A DNA stretch of 64,000 nt from an uncultured Bacteroides sp. (GTDB taxonomy: Bacteria; Bacteroidota; Bacteroidia; Bacteroidales; Bacteroidaceae), in the NCBI RefSeq assembly GCF_963675905.1, contig NZ_OY780936.1, positions 3,853,946-3,917,945 of the forward strand, read 5' to 3'. A model generated the notes under the pieces. That model was not told the DNA's origin. It saw only the letters and a program-made list of their open reading frames with translations, and ran no database searches. Below are positions 18,943 through 29,300 of the stretch, piece by piece. Position 1 is the stretch's first letter; every line of letters begins with the position of its first letter. Position numbers and translations under genes: made by a program.

Positions 18943-21900
18943 TCAGAATTTAATGTTTACGCCAAAGTTCACTGTTTTCATAATAGGGTAGCGGTTCGAT
19001 CCATTACTTTCAGGATCGGTTAGGTCGTCCAAATGATCCCAGGTAATCAAGTTGTTGGCATTCACGTAAAGGCGACAGTCGTTCATACCTGCCAACTTAG
19101 ACCAGTTTTGAGGTAGTGTATAACTCAACTCAATGTTTTTCAGGCGAACAAACGATCCGTTTTTCAAGAAAAAAGAGTTTGTGCGCTGATTGTGGTCACC
19201 GTAATTGTCGTAGTGCAACAAAGGATAAGTGGCATGTTGTAGATTGTAAGCTTCGCTCTGTTCGGGATTCCAGCGTCCCAAATGATGTTCTTTCACCTTA
19301 CCACCGCTAACGAAAGCATACATTGCTTCAGCATCATAGTAACGACTCACGTGATCTACCCCTTGGAACATAACGCTGAATCCCCATCCTTTGTAATTAA
19401 GACCCAGAGATAATGCGTAAGTGTTTTCCGGAATATCACTATTTCCTATACGGCTTTCGTCGCGATCGTCAATGAAACCGTCACTGTTCATATCCTTATA
19501 TTTTAGGTCACCCACCTTCACAGCACCAAACGTAGATACCGGTAAATCAGGATTATTAAGATCTGCTTGCGTTACAAAGCCATCAGCAATCAAACCAAAA
19601 TACTGACTGATAGGATTACCCTCGCGTTTGCGGTAAGCTGTCTTTTGTTCCGGTTCATCCATACTTATAATTTCGTTACGTGCGTGTGAATAAGTTAATC
19701 CTACGTTGTAGCTTAGATCTTTATTGATGCGCTTGTTGTGCTTCAACTCAAATTCGTAACCGCTGTTTTTAGTTTCACCTAAGTTGCCAGCTGCCAGAGC
19801 CACACCCACCCACTGCGGACGAGTAAGATATGCAGTCAGGATATCGTTGCGTTTTTCGTAAAAGAAATCAATATTACCATTTAGTAATCCATTCCATAAA
19901 CCAAACTCAAGACCGAGATTGTACTTGTGGGCACGTTCCCAGGTTACTCCGAGGTTAGGATACTGTGTTTCATAAATACCTGTTTTACCGGAACTTCCAA
20001 AATAGTAGTCATTACTGATTTGAGACCATTTTTCTTGATACAAAAACCGTTGACTGGTTCCGTTTACCGTATAAATGTCGTTTCCCACTTCACCGTAGCT
20101 AGCACGAATTTTTAGGTTGTTCAGCCATTCTTGTATGCTGGCCATAAATTCTTCTTTGCTTATGCGCCATCCTACTGAAACTGCAGGAAAAAAGCCGAAT
20201 CGTTTGCCCTTGAGGAAGTTTTCAGAACCGTTATAACCAACATTGAATTCAGCCAGATATCGGTCATCGTAACCATAAGTTACACGACCTACCAATCCCT
20301 GGTAACGTTTGGCCAACTCAGAGTTATAGCGGTAATCATTCTGATTATAAAGTACCATAGCCGTTACATCATGTTTTCCAAACTGACGTGCATAATTAAT
20401 TTGGGCTTCCATATAAAGTTTGTAGGTGGTACTGTTATCCTTGCTATAAGCCAGTTCTCCATCCGAATTAAACTGATTGTAAGCATCAATCGATTCGTAA
20501 TTATTGCGGTCATTTAGTTCATACGTAGCAAAGTCGGCCTTGAACATCTTCTTATAATAAGAGTCATAATCGAATGATGCCATACCTTTGGCACTCAATC
20601 CTTTGGTTAGCCAATCCATTTTATAATCCAAAATAAAGTTGGTTTCATTTATGGTATTGGTAGCACGATAGTAACCACCTTTGGCCAATGCTGCAACAAT
20701 ATTGCTTTGATACTGTGAACTACCTCCGTACAAGGTCTTGGTGCTTTCTCCATTCTGTACTTGATATGATACGGGGAAGAGCCAGCCTGGTGTGTGGTTC
20801 AGTTCGTAGAAAGTTTGACTGTAAGTACTGCTTTCGTTAGTATTCGATCCGCGACGTTCTTCAAAACGAGTTCCAAAGTTTACGGAGAAAGTCAAGTCTT
20901 GTGTCAGGAATAAGTCCATGTTAGCGCGGAAAGCATACCGGCGATAACTGGGGCTGGAAGAGTTTCCATATGTATCCTGGCTCAGCTCCCTGATTAAACT
21001 TTTCTGGTCATATAGTTCGGCAGAAGCATAGTATCGCATGCGTTTAGTTCCTCCGCGAACACTAGCATTGTAGCGTTGTGCAGGAGCTGAACTTTTCAAA
21101 ACTTCGTTGTACCAATTCACGTTGGGATAAAGCATGGCATCCAAGCCACTTAACTGTCCGGCAGACGACTTACGATACATTTCTATATCGTTAGCCGAGA
21201 ATTGAGAAGGCAATCCATCGTTTTTCAAAGCCTCTTCTAACAACGTCACCGACTGATAAGAATTAAGGTATGTGTCACTACGTGTGGGACTCTGAATTTG
21301 CATGTTTGCCGTTAAGCTCACTTCTGGTTTCTGATCACGACCACGTTTGGTAGTAATAAGCATTACACCGTTTGCACCGCGTACACCATAAACAGCAGTG
21401 GCAGAGGCATCTTTCAAAACAGAAATTGTTTCTATATCATCAGGAGCAATCTGTGAAAACTCGCGCTCTACACCATCAACCAAAATGAGTGGTGAACCAT
21501 CGCCTGCAAAGGTAGCCCGTCCACGGATGTTAATCTTCGTGTCGTCCTGTCCCGGAGCACCGGAAGTCTGCGTAGTAATTACACCTGGGATTTTTCCGGC
21601 AATGGCCTGAGAAATATTGGCGGCGGGAGAAGCAAGAAGTTCCTTACTGGAAACTTGTGAAATAGCTCCTACCACACTTTCTTTCTTTTGGGCACCGTAA
21701 CCAACGACCACTACTTCATCCAATAATTTCGTATTTTCTTTCAGGATTACATTCAATAATGTTTTCCCGTTTACAGGTATTTGTTGTGTTTGATAGCCAA
21801 CATAAGAGATTTGCAGAACAGCTTTCTCAACGTTGCTTACTGTCAGTTTGAAGTTTCCATCCAAGTCAGTAATCGCACCGTTTGTTGTGCCTTTTTCTAA

Positions 21901-22071
21901 TACACTGGCACCTATTATTGGTTCACCAGCCAAATCTTTAACTATACCCGTCACTTGCCGCTGTTGTGCCGACAAAGTTTGCCCGATCAGCAGCATCAGG
22001 AATACCGGCAACCATCTCAGGAGCAGAAATTTGCTCCTGGATGATTTGGTGTTCATTTGTTTATCTTTCAT
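18943..22071 (-). CDS. SusC-like TonB-dependent outer-membrane transporter (arabinan PUL, pair 1)
   Basis: Outer-membrane importer of 1042 residues. The signal peptide ends LSAQ near residue 35. A carboxypeptidase-like domain (about 38-118) is followed by the SusC motif DEVVVVGYGAQKKESVVGAIS, the plug with NIRGRATFAGDGSPLILVDG and DASATAVYGVRGANGVMLITTKRG, and a barrel ending VNFGVNIKF. A start at the second Met (MNTKSSRSKF) is possible, since the first gives a slightly long leader. It lies 29 bases after the LamG lipoprotein stop and 5 bases before its SusD, in the long minus-strand operon driven from 24332. Confidence 0.94.
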   Translation of the reverse strand: MKDKQMNTKSSRSKFLLLRWLPVFLMLLIGQTLSAQQRQVTGIVKDLAGEPIIGASVLEKGTTNGAITDLDGNFKLTVSNVEKAVLQISYVGYQTQQIPVNGKTLLNVILKENTKLLDEVVVVGYGAQKKESVVGAISQVSSKELLASPAANISQAIAGKIPGVITTQTSGAPGQDDTKINIRGRATFAGDGSPLILVDGVEREFSQIAPDDIETISVLKDASATAVYGVRGANGVMLITTKRGRDQKPEVSLTANMQIQSPTRSDTYLNSYQSVTLLEEALKNDGLPSQFSANDIEMYRKSSAGQLSGLDAMLYPNVNWYNEVLKSSAPAQRYNASVRGGTKRMRYYASAELYDQKSLIRELSQDTYGNSSSPSYRRYAFRANMDLFLTQDLTFSVNFGTRFEERRGSNTNESSTYSQTFYELNHTPGWLFPVSYQVQNGESTKTLYGGSSQYQSNIVAALAKGGYYRATNTINETNFILDYKMDWLTKGLSAKGMASFDYDSYYKKMFKADFATYELNDRNNYESIDAYNQFNSDGELAYSKDNSTTYKLYMEAQINYARQFGKHDVTAMVLYNQNDYRYNSELAKRYQGLVGRVTYGYDDRYLAEFNVGYNGSENFLKGKRFGFFPAVSVGWRISKEEFMASIQEWLNNLKIRASYGEVGNDIYTVNGTSQRFLYQEKWSQISNDYYFGSSGKTGIYETQYPNLGVTWERAHKYNLGLEFGLWNGLLNGNIDFFYEKRNDILTAYLTRPQWVGVALAAGNLGETKNSGYEFELKHNKRINKDLSYNVGLTYSHARNEIISMDEPEQKTAYRKREGNPISQYFGLIADGFVTQADLNNPDLPVSTFGAVKVGDLKYKDMNSDGFIDDRDESRIGNSDIPENTYALSLGLNYKGWGFSVMFQGVDHVSRYYDAEAMYAFVSGGKVKEHHLGRWNPEQSEAYNLQHATYPLLHYDNYGDHNQRTNSFFLKNGSFVRLKNIELSYTLPQNWSKLAGMNDCRLYVNANNLITWDHLDDLTDPESNGSNRYPIMKTVNFGVNIKF

Positions 22072-22100
22072 ATTTTCTTTATTTTATGGAAATAACAAGG

Positions 22101-24284
22101 CTATTTTTTCGTCGCATTATATAAAGCAGCAGCTTGTGAAGCCGACAACGGACTGGCGCAGAAATACACATCGTCAATCAATGCCGGGGCAGCTTTCCAC
22201 CAGGTTTCGTAACCGAAGTAGAAGTTATTAGCAGTTTTAAACATGTTCAGAACATTGTTGTATCCGGTAAAGTCGCCCGAACCGAATGCTGCATTATTTT
22301 CATTGTTAAACTTAAGTACTCCATTATAATAAACTTCAAATTTATCAGGCGTAAAGTTGATGGTAACTAATGTCCATACACCTGCTGTTAGTGCATTGCT
22401 CGCATTATTATTCTGGCAGTCGAACCATCCGCCTGCTCCATTGTAGCCCAGATAACCAATGGCGTTAAACCATAGTTTACTTGTGCCGTCGTTTAGAACG
22501 AAGATTTGATCCCACCAGTTTAATGTAGGTGGATTGAGCCACATACTAACACTTAGACCTTCCGTAATATTCTTACCTTTCAGCGGATTATCGAAACGTG
22601 TATATGCCCAACCATTGGCATTCCCGGTCCATCCTTCTTGTTGATGCCAGATTGTACCTCTGGTTGCATCTTGTTCGAAGGCTGATGGAGTAGCCTGTGT
22701 CTCTACGGTAATAAGTTCGCCTCCCTGTGCTGCATTGACTGCATTTGCAAAAGAGTTATTTAACGGGTAATAACCAGCCAGTGATGGTGCATACGCAGGA
22801 CTAACCGGAATTCCTCCCGTTGCTTTTTTGGTGTCAGCATACAGATTCTGTATTTCCTTTTCCGTCAAAGGTCTTGTTACAAGGAACATATCATCTATCG
22901 ATGCAGGCGCAGCTTTCCACCATGTTTCGTAACCCAGGTAGAAGTTATTAGCCGTAGTAAACATGTTCAGAACATTTTTGTATCCGGTAAAGTCGCCCGA
23001 AGCAAACGCCCCGTTATTGTCATTGTCAAACTTCAGTTTCCCGTCGTAGTAAACTGCAAACCCATCGGTAGAAATGTTTATAGTAACAAAAGTCCATTTA
23101 CCTGCGGTTAGTGCGTTATCAGCATTGTTATTCTGACAATCAAACCAGCCTCCTGCTCCATTATAGCCAAGGTAACCAATGGCATTGAACCATAATTTGT
23201 TTGTTCCGTCGTTCATTACAAAAATCTGATCCCACCAGTTCAGTGTTGGCGGATTAATCCACATACAAACACTAAGACCATCTTCTAAAGTCTTACCCTT
23301 CAAAGGATTGTCGAAGCGAGAATAAGCCCAACCATTGGTATTGCCTGTCCAACCTTCTTGCTGGTGCCATACCATACCTCTGTCAGCATCTTGTTCGAAT
23401 GCAGATGGAGTAGCTTGAGTTTCAACTGTGATCAATTCACCGCTTTGTGAGGTATTAAGACTATTTGCGAATGTATTGTCAAGGGTGTAATACCCAACAG
23501 TTCCTCTTGGCGGGAAGCGATATTCTTCTCCTCCGGTCACTGTAGGTACAGCAATCTCTTTAGAGGTAATCACGTTCCTATATATTTTCACGTCATCAAT
23601 ACGCATAGCCTTAGGCTGTACGGGTGAGCCGTAACCAAAATACAGGTACGGCAGGCGTGGAAATGCCTGCACAAGATTCGGATAGTCAAAAGAACCTGCT
23701 TGGGTGGAAGTAAGCTCTTCACTACTCTTTTCACCATCTATATACAAGGTGTAACCTTCAGTGGTAATAATAAGTGCCATGTAGTGCCATTTATCAGCAG
23801 TGAATGGTGCAGTTGAAACATTAGTAGGCTTGTTAACCTCGCTGGCAACACTCAAACTGTCGCGGTGCAACCAGGCGTTAGGTGTAAAAAAGATGCGCTC
23901 CGAATTATCCTCATTGGCAAATGAGAATATGGCGCCTTGCAAATTGTCCGCCGCTGTTTTTACCCACATGGTGATAGATACTCCTGTCTGCACCTTTACA
24001 TTAAACAAAGGATTGTTCAGACGAGCATACCCTCCATTAAGGTTGAGCACTTTCCCCTTGAATTCGTCGGTCACAATTCGGGGAGCTTCTCCTCCGTCAT
24101 AGGCGGTCAGAGTAAATTCTTCAGGAGAAAGTTCTTCTTCAAACTTATACTCTCCTTTTAGTTCTAGTTTTGGATAAATTTGATTTCCTGCCGGAGGATC
24201 CATTTGTCCCCACTCATCACAGGCACCTAATGAAAGGACTGCAAATACCGCCAGTAGAAATGACGGCCATTTTCTTGTCTTCAT
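22101..24284 (-). CDS. LamG-repeat surface lipoprotein, probable glycan-binding protein of the arabinan PUL
   Basis: The ATG at 24284 is preferred because it starts the lipoprotein signal MKTRKWPSFLLAVFAVLSLG followed by AC; an upstream in-frame ATG would add 20 unlikely residues. The 727-residue product contains three concanavalin A/laminin-G-like modules, at about residues 45-245, 265-480 and 505-727. Modules 2 and 3 are near-copies of about 215 residues sharing long exact blocks such as GELITVETQATPSAFEQD and WFNAIGYLGYNGAGGWFDCQ. No catalytic signature is visible. It heads the operon ahead of SusC, the position of a surface glycan-binding protein, so binding of arabinan outside the cell is inferred. 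Confidence 0.82.
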   Translation of the reverse strand: MKTRKWPSFLLAVFAVLSLGACDEWGQMDPPAGNQIYPKLELKGEYKFEEELSPEEFTLTAYDGGEAPRIVTDEFKGKVLNLNGGYARLNNPLFNVKVQTGVSITMWVKTAADNLQGAIFSFANEDNSERIFFTPNAWLHRDSLSVASEVNKPTNVSTAPFTADKWHYMALIITTEGYTLYIDGEKSSEELTSTQAGSFDYPNLVQAFPRLPYLYFGYGSPVQPKAMRIDDVKIYRNVITSKEIAVPTVTGGEEYRFPPRGTVGYYTLDNTFANSLNTSQSGELITVETQATPSAFEQDADRGMVWHQQEGWTGNTNGWAYSRFDNPLKGKTLEDGLSVCMWINPPTLNWWDQIFVMNDGTNKLWFNAIGYLGYNGAGGWFDCQNNNADNALTAGKWTFVTINISTDGFAVYYDGKLKFDNDNNGAFASGDFTGYKNVLNMFTTANNFYLGYETWWKAAPASIDDMFLVTRPLTEKEIQNLYADTKKATGGIPVSPAYAPSLAGYYPLNNSFANAVNAAQGGELITVETQATPSAFEQDATRGTIWHQQEGWTGNANGWAYTRFDNPLKGKNITEGLSVSMWLNPPTLNWWDQIFVLNDGTSKLWFNAIGYLGYNGAGGWFDCQNNNASNALTAGVWTLVTINFTPDKFEVYYNGVLKFNNENNAAFGSGDFTGYNNVLNMFKTANNFYFGYETWWKAAPALIDDVYFCASPLSASQAAALYNATKK
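22110..23500 (-). repeat. Tandem gene-internal duplication of a LamG module
   Basis: Two consecutive units (about 22110-22780 and 22840-23500) encode nearly identical LamG modules inside one lipoprotein. Long blocks of identical residues suggest recent duplication or ongoing gene conversion. The first module of the protein is much more divergent. Confidence 0.8.
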
Positions 24285-24324
24285 AATATTAATTTTAAAG
24301 GTTAATTTGGTCTTTATTGCATGG

Positions 24325-24332
24325 CGAATATA
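24325..24332 (-). promoter_or_regulatory. -7 element of the main arabinan operon
   Basis: The minus strand reads TATATTCG, one mismatch from TAnnTTTG, 40 bases before the lipoprotein start. It lies 22 bases downstream of the paired GTGGAYA repeats, the same geometry as at the two other PUL promoters. Confidence 0.5.
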
Positions 24333-24353
24333 AATGATCGCCAATTGTACAAG

Positions 24354-24381
24354 GTGGACAAATGTGTTTTCTTAGTGGATA
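24354..24381 (-). promoter_or_regulatory. Candidate HTCS operator 1 (GTGGAYA direct repeat, 21-bp spacing)
   Basis: GTGGACA (24354-24360) and GTGGATA (24375-24381) on the plus strand are spaced 21 bp start to start. The downstream gene is on the minus strand. The same pair recurs at 26348-26375 and, inverted with its gene, at 32914-32941. Confidence 0.7.
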
Positions 24382-24472
24382 AAAGTGTATTTTGTACATT
24401 TAATAAATCCAATAATAAAACTACCAGTGCATTCTGCTTTTAATTGGTGTTATTTACTTGTCTTTAGGAAAT

Positions 24473-24503
24473 AAAAGGGGAACAAATAATTTAGCTCCCC
24501 CTT
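24473..24503 (-). terminator. Terminator of the first GH43 gene
   Basis: AAAAGGGG (24473-24480) pairs with CCCCCTTT (24497-24503 region). On the minus strand the hairpin is followed by a T-rich run. It lies 80 bases after the GH43 stop, separating that gene from the SusCD operon. Confidence 0.7.
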
Positions 24504-24582
24504 TATAGTTCACCCTATTGAAAAGTAATATATAGTTTACCTATATCCGTTGTCCGCTGAATATAATTCAGATCTGGAATAA

Positions 24583-26175
24583 TTATTTTACTTTTTTACC
24601 CCAAAGTGAAATACCTTTGTCTGTAAGTCCCGAGTAAATGATAGTTGTTGTACGTGGAGTAGCTTCCCAATCCAGTCCCCTTTGAACTTTTACCTTATAT
24701 GTACCTATTGTCAGAATCTTCTTGGTTGCATCATAAGACCAGTTCCCGGAAATAGCACCACTTACAGTTTTATTTGCTGAAAGGACTATACTTTTTGATA
24801 CTTGCTGTATTTGATATTGATAAGATAAAGTAATGTGTTCCCAATTTCCTATCAGCTCACTTTCAGATATTGTACTTTGTGGAACTGCAGCATATCTCTC
24901 TGGCATAACAACCGGCCATCCATCTTCAGTCCATTCTATAGATCTGACTTGCCCCATCATAATGGCATTGCTGTAAGCATTTCCGTTTGTATTGGCCGGA
25001 AGTCGCCCTTGCGAACCGTAATACCATTCTTTGGTATCAGGATTTTGGAAAATACAACAGTGAGATATACCTACCCAACCAGAGTGATTGCTAAACTTAT
25101 AAGGATGTGTAAGTATAGGCCAACATTCTCCTCCCTGAGTAATATCTTTGCCATCAATACCCACAAAAGGACCAGTTATGCTTTTTGAACGGCATACACG
25201 GGTGTTGTAAGCAACAGATAATTCATCGTATGCTAAGAACAGATAATAATAGCCGGTATTTTCGTTATAAATAATTTCCGGAGCCTCTGATCCTTGCCAT
25301 CTGCTTCCCGTAGTTCGGGTTGCAATACAGGTTCCATAATCGGCCAATGAATTTAGCTGATAAGGTTTTCCTGTATTCGGGTCTATTTTAACGGCAACTA
25401 TACCAGAATGCCAGGAACCGTAAATAAGCCATTGCTCATTATTTGGAGTTACAATAAATGAAGGGTCAATGGCATTCCATTTGAAATACCCGCTCCAGTC
25501 AGTTAAACTAGCTCTATACCAGTTGTTTCCTCTATCTGTAGAGGAACAAACAACCATTCCCTTGTCTACCCAAATATTAGAAGCCAGATCGTCAGTTTCC
25601 ATTAAACCAATAAATGCATGTTCTGTCCATGAATTATCAAAGTTGGCTGTGGTGTTTTGTGCTCCGGTTTTAATATAATTATCAACAACAATGCTGTAAT
25701 ACATTCTATATTTGCTTCCCACTTTGCGAACAACCGGAGCCCAGCAACCGTATGAAGGAGAAGCAATTGATGGCAGTCCCTCTCTTTGGCGCATATTGTT
25801 GAGCGTGTCTTTTACCCACGCAGGAGTTTCACTCATGGCCATCCCTTTGAACTCCCAGTTTACTAAGTCCTTTGATCGTCTGTAAAGGAAGTGTCCGTGT
25901 CCGTCGTGAGCATTTCCATAAGAAGCGTCTGTTGAGTACATATAATAGTAATCGCCACATTTGGCTACTGTGGGGTCGTGCACATTGGCCAGATTCCAGT
26001 TACTACGGTTTTCCCAAGAGGCAATACTGCTATAATCGTCTTTATAAGTAGGTGCAGTGTAAGTCTCCGTGCTTGGTGGAATAGTTGGGTCTTCTGAAGC
26101 AGGATTATCGTCCGACCCACATGCTGAGATAAGGAAAAAGAATGCAATAGGACATATATTTATGAATCTAATCAT
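24583..26175 (-). CDS. GH43 family arabinanase lipoprotein
   Basis: Predicted surface or outer-membrane endo-alpha-1,5-L-arabinanase. The ATG at 26175 is preferred over one 12 codons upstream because it begins the lipoprotein signal MIRFINICPIAFFFLISAC. The 530-residue protein has the five-bladed propeller triad of GH43: the base Asp in ANVHDPTV, the pKa-tuning Asp in NAIDPSF, and the acid Glu in GSEAPEI. From about residue 430 a separate small beta domain follows, as in arabinanases with a C-terminal lipocalin-like module. It is its own transcription unit with an HTCS-type operator upstream and a terminator downstream. Exact linkage specificity is inferred from family and locus. Confidence 0.88.
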   Translation of the reverse strand: MIRFINICPIAFFFLISACGSDDNPASEDPTIPPSTETYTAPTYKDDYSSIASWENRSNWNLANVHDPTVAKCGDYYYMYSTDASYGNAHDGHGHFLYRRSKDLVNWEFKGMAMSETPAWVKDTLNNMRQREGLPSIASPSYGCWAPVVRKVGSKYRMYYSIVVDNYIKTGAQNTTANFDNSWTEHAFIGLMETDDLASNIWVDKGMVVCSSTDRGNNWYRASLTDWSGYFKWNAIDPSFIVTPNNEQWLIYGSWHSGIVAVKIDPNTGKPYQLNSLADYGTCIATRTTGSRWQGSEAPEIIYNENTGYYYLFLAYDELSVAYNTRVCRSKSITGPFVGIDGKDITQGGECWPILTHPYKFSNHSGWVGISHCCIFQNPDTKEWYYGSQGRLPANTNGNAYSNAIMMGQVRSIEWTEDGWPVVMPERYAAVPQSTISESELIGNWEHITLSYQYQIQQVSKSIVLSANKTVSGAISGNWSYDATKKILTIGTYKVKVQRGLDWEATPRTTTIIYSGLTDKGISLWGKKVK

Positions 26176-26318
26176 ATCTTTAGTTTTAAAATTTCGCAGT
26201 TTTAAATTCATAGAATTAAGATTATAAATTAATAATTGATCTGAGACTTAATGTAAGGTTTATCATGTACCCAAATCTGAATGTTGGATAGGAACATAAC
26301 TCTTGTTTTGTTTGCTCA

Positions 26319-26326
26319 CAAATGTA
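26319..26326 (-). promoter_or_regulatory. -7 element of the first GH43 gene
   Basis: The minus strand reads TACATTTG, an exact TAnnTTTG match, 22 bases downstream of the proximal GTGGACA repeat. It has no good -33 element, as expected for an activator-dependent promoter. Confidence 0.6.
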
Positions 26327-26347
26327 TTAGTGAATAACTATATCAAG

Positions 26348-26375
26348 GTGGACAAAAGAATTTTAGGGGTGGATA
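26348..26375 (-). promoter_or_regulatory. Candidate HTCS operator 2 (GTGGAYA direct repeat, 21-bp spacing)
   Basis: GTGGACA (26348-26354) and GTGGATA (26369-26375) on the plus strand are spaced 21 bp. Each first repeat of the two minus-strand sites is preceded by AAG, giving AAGGTGGACAAA in both. It controls the minus-strand GH43 gene by position. Confidence 0.7.
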
Positions 26376-29300
26376 AATGCTTCTTTTAAGGTAAAAACGG
26401 GTATTATGCCATTCTTTTGCTATAAAATCCATTGGTGAATAGATTTTATTTATTGGGCAATGGTTATCTATTTATTGAGGAATAAACTAAATTTATTGGC
26501 GAATGAAAATAGCAGACTTAGTTGAACTTCATTAATTCTACAAAAAGGAGAACAGAATATCTGTCTATTAAGGCTAATGCGTTTATAGTCAGCTTATTGT
26601 GTGTTAACTGATTTTTGCACAGTTTTATTCCGAAAAAACAAATTTATAAAGGTTGTTTTTGAGGGGGTAACAGGGCACCTCCTTCTGAAACCCCGTGATA
26701 ATGGGCGTGCTAAATTTTATCCCAAGACATATAAAAGAGGTCTTATTCAGCGTTTGTCACCACTGCGTAAAGTATCTATACATTAGATTCTTTATCAGAC
26801 TCCATTAAGGAACTAGGTGTAACTGCAAAATGTTTGGTAAAGCACCGGGTGAAGTATTTAGGATCATTGAATCCTACTTCATAAGCTATCTCTGATATAT
26901 TCATATTTCTGGTAGAGCGGTTCTTTAAAATTAGTTCCCTGGCAATGTTCAGCCTGTAGTTCCTGATAAACTGTCCGGCAGACTGTCCGGCAAGATTCTG
27001 CATCTTTCTGTTAAGTATACTTTTACTTACCCCCATTGATTCAATAAAGTCACTAACCTCGAAATAAGAATTCTTATAGTTTTCCTTAATAACACTCATT
27101 GCTTTATCCAGGAATTTCTTATCACAAGATTCTTCCTCCACATTAAGAATATCAACATCCATCTTAAAACTGAATTGTTTCTGATAACGTTTACGATTTT
27201 CCAGAATATTGTTTATACGAGCCAATAGTAAATCTTCATCAAACGGTTTGAGTAAATATTCGTCTACTCCAATCTTATAGCTTTCAATACGTGTTTCAAT
27301 TGAGGTCTTTGCAGTAAGCATCAGGAATGGAATATGAGATATTGAAAAGTTCTCTTTTACTTTTCTTGATAATTCCAGTCCGTCCATAACAGGCATCATC
27401 AGGTCACTTATAATAAAATCAATACTCTGATGATTTAATATAGCCAGTGCTTGTTCTCCGTTTTCGGCTTCTGTTACATTAAACTTATCTATCAATATTG
27501 AACGAATATAACTACGCATGTCTTTATTATCTTCAACTATTAACATGTTAAGACGTCCTCCCGAAATAAGCAGTTTATTATCCTTATTCTCATTTACTTC
27601 ATGAAGCTGATTGGCAATATTTGTCTCCTTCTGAGGATGCTCTTCACGAAACAAAGGAAGAACAACTCTGAAAGCAGCACCTCCGGTGCGGTTATTCTTT
27701 GCCTGAACAGTTCCTCCCTGAAGATGCACAATCTGTTTGCACAGATACAGACCTATACCCGTACTACTTTGTCCGTATACAGGGTACTTCACACTTCCTT
27801 TGGCTTGATAGAACCTGTTGAATATCTTGGAAATATCCTCTTCAACAATACCGGCACCGGTATCTTTTATTGAAATATACAGTTTCTCCTTCAATGTCTC
27901 CCTGTCTATTAAAGAAGAAATATAAATAGAAACGGTTCCGTTATTGGGAGTATATTTTATTGCATTCGACAAAAGATTGGTGATTACTTTATCCATTGCA
28001 TCTTCATCAAACATAATAACCGGAGAACTAAGACGGAACACCTTTTCGATTCGGATATTTCTTTCGCGGGCGAATACTTCAAAAGGCTCGAGTATATCGT
28101 CAATAAACTTCTTGAAATTGCCCGGAACCTTTACAATCTCTATTTTACCAGATTCAACTTTGCGGAAATCCATCAATTGATTTACGAGTGAAAGTAAATG
28201 TCTGGAGTTTCTTTCAACGAAATGTAATTGCTCTATAACCTGAGGATTGTAACTAAGCTTAAGGGCTCTCTCTATGGGTCCCATAATCAGTGTAATGGGA
28301 GTCCTGAATTCATGAGTGATATTGGTAAAGAAAGTCAGCTTGTCAATTGTTAGTTCCTGAACCTTCTTCGACATCTTGATTAACAGCCCTTTCTGTCGGG
28401 TTATTTTTTCGTTTTGCTGTGTAAGTATTTCGTTCTGACGCGACAGCTCTTTTGTTTGTTCCTCAAGTATCTGCTTTTGTTCTTCCAGTTCATGGGTACG
28501 TTCTTCTACTTTTATGCGAAGCTGTTCTTTCTGGTTCTTCAATGAATCAATACGCCACTTGTATAGTCTGTATATTGTGAAAGAAAGGGTAATCAGTATC
28601 AGGCAAATAAACCATGTTGTTTTATAAAAGAATGGAGAAACTACAATTTTCAGTTCAGTTATATTACCTGCCTGTATCTCTGATCCAGCATCACATTTTA
28701 CCTGCAAAGTATAAGTTCCAGGACGCAAGTTGGTATAACTTGCTATACGTCTGCTCGAAGGAACCTTTACCCAGTTGTCGTCAAATCCAAGTAATCTGTA
28801 TGAATAGGTTGCTGTATTTGAGATCTCATAATCCATTGCAGAGAATTCAATAGAGAAAGATTTGTCCTTTTCATGCAACTTTAAACAATTAGCCTGTGAT
28901 ATATCTACATCAATATAGTTCCCCTTGCCAGGATAGATAATCTCATTTAAAACACTAAGTCTGGTGAAGATAACCTTTTCATTTAATGATTTTGGCTGTA
29001 TTTTATTCCCGTCAATCGCAATTAATCCTCCCATATTACCAAAATAAAGATTATGATTAATGCGTGATTTGCAATATGCATTCCAGTAAAATTGGTTACT
29101 TATTAATCCATCTTCTTTGGTGTAGTTAATAAATTTATTTGTGCTGGGATTATAGTAGGAAACCCCATTGCAAGTACTCAGCCAAAGACATCCTCTCTGA
29201 TCTTCAAGAATACCCAGGACACAATTATTGGCTAGCCCTTGTGTCGTTGTGAATGATTGGAACTGATAGTTCTCATTATCTCGTGATAATAGTTTGTATA

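Larger units (their letters stand above)
26212..26775. other. Gap between the GH43 gene and the HTCS 3' end
   Basis: The right part of this AT-rich region holds the GH43 promoter and operator near 26319-26375. A small plus-strand frame at 26601-26786 (containing NGRAKFYPKTYKRGLIQRL) has a protein-like tail and might be a mobile-element scrap. I could not identify it and do not call it a gene. Confidence 0.5.

Noticed and set aside
26601-26786. Small plus-strand frame with a basic tail
   Set aside because: Looks somewhat protein-like but matches nothing I know, has no promoter or ribosome-binding context, and overlaps the HTCS 3' end.
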